From JBBIOI01 sp037443425 (lineage in GTDB: Bacteria > Desulfobacterota > BSN033 > UBA1163), in assembly GCA_037443425.1 (NCBI GenBank), contig JBBIOI010000114.1, positions 1-10,560 on the forward strand: DNA of 10,560 nucleotides, read 5' to 3'. The position numbers were made by a program, and so were the translations under genes. The first letter of the stretch is position 1; each line of letters opens with the position of its first letter. Below are positions 7,236-10,560 of the stretch, in pieces. Under the pieces are notes generated by a model. That model searched no databases. It saw only the letters and a list, made by a program, of their open reading frames with translations, and had not been told where the DNA came from.

Positions 7236-8653
7236 CCCTCTATACCCCAGCAACGGGTTTTCCTGATTTAGAGGTAAAGATAGCTTATGGGCTTGCAAGG
7301 GTTGGAATTGAGGCTGGATGTGAAGTTCAAATTATTCCTCAAGAAGGATTCTATCAAATGATTTTTAATAAATGCTCCTTAAACAATTTACATCAATCGT
7401 TTTTAACGATTCTGTCGCGCCTCTTGACCTCAGGTAGGTTTTATGACTTAGGAGTAAAGGCAAAAGACAAAATAAAATATCCAGCTAATGAAGAAACAAT
7501 TGATCGAATTAAAAAGTTATTTTCCACAAATAACTTGAAAAGTCTATTTGATCTAAAAAGCATTTCAAATTTTAATATTAAAAGAAATAAATTTTGTGGA
7601 CATGAAGACATAACAAGCTTTGGCGGACGAACTGGATTAATTTTGCTATCTTCTTTTCATGCTGGCAAACCCTATTTTAGAGATAGACGACATAATACAT
7701 TCAACCTTTCTCTATGTGAAATATGTGGTTATTTAACAGTTTTGGGCTTAAATTCTTTTGGTTTTAACATTCAGATGGGTAGCGGAAAAAATAGAAAATA
7801 TGCAATAGTGTTACCACTTCCTCAAAAAGATCTAACTTCTAAGAAGTTATATATGCTATTATCTTTGCAAAAAACACTCCATAATTTTTGGCTTTCAGAT
7901 CTTCAGCCTTTAAGAACATTTACAATTGGATTATTAGCCAAGGTCCCTTCTATAAGTGATATTATTGAGATGTTACAATTACATTTCCATTTATCCTTAA
8001 TATCTAAGGATAATAGAGGAGATACGGTGGTTGAGCAAACTGCAATCATTAATGCAATACCTTTTTCAAAATTTATTTCAGATTCCCCGTATAATTCTGC
8101 TACTGTAATTAAGTTATTAGGTAGTTATAGAAAAGATGATCCACCAAAGATATCATCTTTAATTGAAATAACAAATATTCTTGAACATAGTGAGAAAAAT
8201 AATTTATTAAAATTTGCCCGCCTTTATGTTCAAGAAACATCCTCGGATAATTTTACCAACCTTTTATATACTCAAACAGCAAAATATTTATTAAAGGAGG
8301 TAGCTATGATAAGGCAGGAAATTATTGAAAATCCTGCGTTGGCAAGTCTTGCAAGGACTTTGCGATATTTTATCAGGGAGAAAAAATATGGATATGCAGA
8401 TGACATAAGAAATGCGCGAAAAGAATCAAGGGATTTTGAGGAGACCATAGCGAAGATGCTTAGAGAAGGAAGATTGCGATTGGAACAAAAAAAAGGAATT
8501 CATCTACCAAATGAAGCCGAGATAAAAGAAGTCTTTCAACTGGCCAATGAGGATTTTGAAGCCACAAAAACAGCCCTTGCGATACTGGCGTTTTCCTTCC
8601 CATCAAGGGCTGAAGAAGACATAGAAAACACAGAGGAGGTGCAAAATGCTTAA
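7229..8653 (+). CDS. cas8a: Cas8a-like large subunit of type I-A Cascade with fused Cas11 region
   Basis: From the TTG at 7229 this encodes 474 residues. The first gene of the type I module, it would be the large subunit that recognises the PAM. The start LTLYTPATGFPDLEVKIAY is followed by GLARVGIEAG; this 'P-D-x-x-x-x-x-x-GL' opening and the position directly before cas7 and cas5 fit Csa4/Cas8a. A likely zinc site is made by KFCGHED (Cys123) and CEIC (Cys163, Cys166). Large-subunit Cas8 families are very diverged, so the subtype is supported mainly by the Csa2-type cas7 and Cas5a-type cas5 next door. Residues 360-474 form a separate helical unit resembling a Cas11 (Csa5-like) small subunit with its own ribosome-binding site. 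The N-terminal part is very AT-rich (27 G+C in 7501-7620), while the C-terminal unit is near 40%. The 5' end overlaps the preceding gene by seven bases, the 3' end overlaps cas7 by eight. Confidence 0.72.
   Translation: MLTLYTPATGFPDLEVKIAYGLARVGIEAGCEVQIIPQEGFYQMIFNKCSLNNLHQSFLTILSRLLTSGRFYDLGVKAKDKIKYPANEETIDRIKKLFSTNNLKSLFDLKSISNFNIKRNKFCGHEDITSFGGRTGLILLSSFHAGKPYFRDRRHNTFNLSLCEICGYLTVLGLNSFGFNIQMGSGKNRKYAIVLPLPQKDLTSKKLYMLLSLQKTLHNFWLSDLQPLRTFTIGLLAKVPSISDIIEMLQLHFHLSLISKDNRGDTVVEQTAIINAIPFSKFISDSPYNSATVIKLLGSYRKDDPPKISSLIEITNILEHSEKNNLLKFARLYVQETSSDNFTNLLYTQTAKYLLKEVAMIRQEIIENPALASLARTLRYFIREKKYGYADDIRNARKESRDFEETIAKMLREGRLRLEQKKGIHLPNEAEIKEVFQLANEDFEATKTALAILAFSFPSRAEEDIENTEEVQNA
8294..8301 (+). 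promoter_or_regulatory. Internal Shine-Dalgarno within cas8a
   Basis: AAGGAGGT matches the anti-Shine-Dalgarno over eight bases and lies five bases before an in-frame ATG at 8306. It is at least as strong as the sites in front of the annotated genes here. Confidence 0.75.
8306..8653 (+). CDS. cas11a: Cas11a-like small subunit made from an internal start in cas8a
   Basis: Starting at the in-frame ATG 8306 gives a 115-residue protein identical to the Cas8a C-terminus. It would be the small subunit that lines the Cascade belly and contacts DNA strands. It is rich in charged residues and probably helical: ASLARTLRYFIREKKYGYA (12-30), DFEETIAKMLREGRLRLEQ (43-61), EAEIKEVFQLANEDFEATKT (70-89) and LAILAFSFP (91-99). 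Its size fits Csa5/Cas11a. No separate csa5 gene is visible nearby, and a strong ribosome-binding site sits at the right distance. Independent translation of Cas11 from inside the large-subunit gene is known for types I-D, I-B and I-C; the same device in a I-A-like system is my inference from the sequence. Confidence 0.68.
   Translation: MIRQEIIENPALASLARTLRYFIREKKYGYADDIRNARKESRDFEETIAKMLREGRLRLEQKKGIHLPNEAEIKEVFQLANEDFEATKTALAILAFSFPSRAEEDIENTEEVQNA
8633..8639 (+). promoter_or_regulatory. Shine-Dalgarno for cas7
   Basis: GAGGAGG lies six bases before the ATG at 8646 inside the cas8a 3' end. It supports high expression of the multi-copy Cas7. Confidence 0.8.
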
Positions 8654-9599
8654 GTTTGTAACATTTGCAGTTAAAACTCAACTAAATGTCCACGACCTCA
8701 ATAACGAGGCTGTGGCAGGCAATGTGACAGACATAAGAATAATGGAGTTTCTTGATGAAAATGGAAAAAGACAGGAAGCTCCCGCAGTTTCAGGTAGAAT
8801 GCTTAAGCACTGGCATTATGAGGCTATGAGGCATTTGATATTAAATGATCCGCATACATCTCTTTTACTCTGTGCTGGTTGTAAGACAGGTGAACCAATA
8901 AGACCGGGTGAAATTAGAAATGGAAACTTAACTCAGGTAGCTAAACCTGAACAAGATGCTATTACATCATGTAGTATTTGTGATATTCACGGTTATTTGA
9001 TAGCAAGGGAAGCCGAGGGTGAAGGACAAAGAGGCGTTTCTGCCAGAAGAACTTCCAGGGCAATGTTTTCATGGCTCATGCCTGTTTTAAACACTGAAAC
9101 TCCTTCTACTCAGGTTTTGCATACGAGGGTTTCTCAGATAAGAGAAAGAGCAGAAGGAGAGCAAGCCTTTCAAAGGCTCTTCAACAAATCCTATGCATCT
9201 GGAATCTATGCCTTTGTCTCAGCCCTTGATGTGGACAGAATTGGACTTGTTGAGTTAAATCTCGGTGGTCAAAATCCTTATGCTGTAAATGATACTGAGC
9301 GAAAAAATAGAATTAAGGCTGCCATAGAGGCATACAGATATCTAATTTCTGGTCAAATGGGTGCATCCCTTTCTCATGCTATCCCACATATGAATCATAT
9401 TGAATTGCTTATTGCATACTCTGAAACAGGACCTTTGCCTTTTTCAGTATCGCCAATGTATTCCGATTATATTTCTAAAACAATCGGGCTAATGCCACAA
9501 AATACAGTGCTTCTTTACTGGGGTCCAGGATCTCCAAATGGAGTAACAAAGAAAAACACCATTTCAGAGATATTTGATGAACTTTTAAGCAAAGTTTAA
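8646..9599 (+). CDS. cas7: Cas7 backbone of type I-A Cascade (Csa2/DevR family)
   Basis: This RAMP-fold protein (317 residues) forms the crRNA-binding backbone of Cascade and is present in several copies. The opening KFVTFAVKTQLNVHDLNNEA (3-22) is the first RAMP strand and loop typical of the DevR/Csa2 family. VSGRMLKHWHYEAMRHL (48-64) is the 'SGRxLKHWH' segment characteristic of type I-A Cas7. CAGCKTGEPIRPG (76-88) and SCSICDIHGYL (108-118) hold two CxxC pairs (76/79 and 109/112) that could bind zinc in the thumb region. RGVSARRTSRAMFSWLMP (129-146) is the basic crRNA-contact stretch. YASGIYAFVSALDVDRIGL (187-205) is the conserved core strand that leads into the C-terminal part. G+C is markedly higher than in cas8a (33 of 60 bases in 9001-9060), consistent with stronger conservation or expression. 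It is followed after ten bases by cas5. Confidence 0.9.
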   Translation: MLKFVTFAVKTQLNVHDLNNEAVAGNVTDIRIMEFLDENGKRQEAPAVSGRMLKHWHYEAMRHLILNDPHTSLLLCAGCKTGEPIRPGEIRNGNLTQVAKPEQDAITSCSICDIHGYLIAREAEGEGQRGVSARRTSRAMFSWLMPVLNTETPSTQVLHTRVSQIRERAEGEQAFQRLFNKSYASGIYAFVSALDVDRIGLVELNLGGQNPYAVNDTERKNRIKAAIEAYRYLISGQMGASLSHAIPHMNHIELLIAYSETGPLPFSVSPMYSDYISKTIGLMPQNTVLLYWGPGSPNGVTKKNTISEIFDELLSKV

Positions 9600-9609
9600 A
9601 ACACCCCCA

Positions 9610-10374
9610 ATGAAGGCAATTGTTTTCAACATAAGGTTAAACTCCCTTTACTCCATCAGGATTCCTTTTACCTGGCAGTCTGCTCTTACATATCCACTCT
9701 TGCCGCCATCTGCTGTAACAGGGATGCTTGCAAATGCCTTACAGCGTTATAAGAATAACAAACACCCACTGGAATATCTTAATTTGATTGAAGATAATTT
9801 AATATGGGCTGGTTCAAGGCTCCTTTCTCCTTCCGTTATTAAAAGCTATACCACATCTGCTATAACAAAATGGGAAGATAAAATTGGCGGTAAATTTACC
9901 AATGCCCTTGGAAGGCAGTTTGCTTATACTAATCATATGCAAGTCGCTGCAGTTTTCATAGAAGACAACTTGATAAATGACATAGTAGAATCTTTAAAGA
10001 CATCACCACTTACCTGCGGAGATAGTGAGTCAGCAGTAAGTTTAGACAGTGAGCTTATGGTAAAAGAAGTTGAGGAAGTCACTGGATTAACTGAAGTTGA
10101 AACAGAATATCCATTTCCTTTTTCTAAAGAAACAGTCATATTAGAAGGTAAAGGTCAGCTTTATCTTATGCACGAAAGGTGTAGACAGAAAGAACATAAC
10201 TTCCCGCTTATTCTTTATTTTGTTCCAATTGAAGAAAAAGAAAAAATATTTTATCCATCGTCAGTTCGTGTCAGGCCAAGCATAGAAGAGGTGTTTAATA
10301 TCCAAGATTTAGGATATATTTTGAAAAGCAAGCCCGAAGAACCTGAACCAAAAACTCGTAAGAGAAAAAATTAG
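9610..10374 (+). CDS. cas5: Cas5 of type I-A Cascade
   Basis: This 254-residue RAMP subunit is expected to cap the crRNA 5' handle and contact Cas8. The N-terminus, IVFNIRLNSLYSIRIPFTW (4-22), and YPLLPPSAVTGMLANALQ (28-45) form the Cas5 first strand and the 'PPSxxxGxLxxAL' helix seen in I-A Cas5. RQFAYTNHMQVAAVFIEDNL (about 97-116) fits the family's central strands. The C-terminus is short and basic (KTRKRKN). The ATG at 9610 is the only possible start in this frame after the upstream stop at 9586. No Shine-Dalgarno precedes it (TTTAAAACACCCCCA), so initiation may depend on ribosomes arriving from cas7, whose stop is ten bases upstream. Length is normal for Cas5a, and no nuclease residues (Cas5d type) can be identified, though I cannot exclude them. 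Confidence 0.85.
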   Translation: MKAIVFNIRLNSLYSIRIPFTWQSALTYPLLPPSAVTGMLANALQRYKNNKHPLEYLNLIEDNLIWAGSRLLSPSVIKSYTTSAITKWEDKIGGKFTNALGRQFAYTNHMQVAAVFIEDNLINDIVESLKTSPLTCGDSESAVSLDSELMVKEVEEVTGLTEVETEYPFPFSKETVILEGKGQLYLMHERCRQKEHNFPLILYFVPIEEKEKIFYPSSVRVRPSIEEVFNIQDLGYILKSKPEEPEPKTRKRKN

Positions 10375-10379
10375 CCATC

Positions 10380-10560
10380 ATGACCCCTACTGGTACACTC
10401 ATCTGGTATTACTACATCTGTCCAAGGGAAGTGTGGCTTATGTCGAGGCACTTAAATCCATCGCAGGAAAATCCTTTTATTGAGATTGGAAGGCTTATAA
10501 GCAAGGAATCCTACGAACGTGAGCGAAAAGAGGTGCGCGTAGAAAACATTGTAATAGATA
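10380..10560 (+). CDS. cas4: Cas4 nuclease, 3' end missing
   Basis: The first 60 residues of a Cas4 protein are present; the gene runs off the window. Cas4 is a RecB-like iron-sulfur nuclease that trims prespacers and selects those next to a PAM during adaptation. GTLIWYYYICPREVWL (5-20) is the hallmark Cas4 N-terminus; Cys14 should be the first cluster-binding cysteine. ENPFIEIGRLISKESYERE (30-48) matches the following 'x-x-x-GRxI-x-x-x-Y-x-RE' helix, with Ser in place of the usual His. The catalytic PD-(D/E)xK residues and the three C-terminal cysteines lie beyond the edge. The ATG is five bases after the cas5 stop, and an in-frame stop at 10359 bounds the start; only a weak purine stretch precedes it. 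Its place directly after cas5, without an intervening cas3, is unusual for type I loci. Confidence 0.88.
   Translation, partial: MTPTGTLIWYYYICPREVWLMSRHLNPSQENPFIEIGRLISKESYERERKEVRVENIVID

Noticed and set aside
1..10560. Possible CRISPR array or leader.
   Set aside because: No regularly spaced direct repeats of 25-40 bases were seen, and no intergenic space is large enough to hold one.

Overview
The window is one unbroken stretch of CRISPR-Cas genes, all on the + strand. They overlap or sit within about 10 bases of each other, which implies one operon or at least co-transcription. There is no gene-free stretch over 300 bases, and I see no CRISPR repeats, tRNA or rRNA, insertion sequence, promoter or terminator. 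The operon starts upstream (the first gene lacks its 5' end) and continues downstream (the last gene is cut at the window edge).

Positions 2-7235 hold a type III effector module in the order cmr1 (partial), cmr6-like RAMP, csx11-type cas10, cmr4, cmr5 and a Cas5-group (Cmr3-like) RAMP. The Cmr-type subunits together with a diverged Csx11-like Cas10 point to subtype III-C. The large subunit shows neither a recognisable HD nuclease motif (LHIIGR in place of LHDxGK) nor a cyclase GGDD motif (FPDQ at the expected place). Cmr4 keeps the Asp expected to cleave target RNA. The module therefore looks like an RNA-guided RNA cutter with an inert signalling and DNase subunit.

Positions 7229-10374 hold a type I-A-like Cascade: cas8a (TTG start), cas7 (Csa2/DevR family) and cas5. 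The cas8a start overlaps the stop of the last type III gene, so the two systems are fused into one transcription and translation unit. A strong Shine-Dalgarno and an in-frame ATG inside the 3' end of cas8a should yield a separate 115-residue small subunit (Cas11a/Csa5-like). No separate csa5 gene is visible, and the base composition rises near this internal start. The start of cas4 (adaptation, spacer-end processing) follows at 10380. No cas3 lies between cas5 and cas4, and no cas6, cas1 or cas2 lies in the window.

The host is a low-GC prokaryote that uses strong AGGAGG ribosome-binding sites. Co-occurrence of III-C and I-A modules suggests a thermophilic or anaerobic bacterium, or a euryarchaeon. 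The sequence alone does not decide which.
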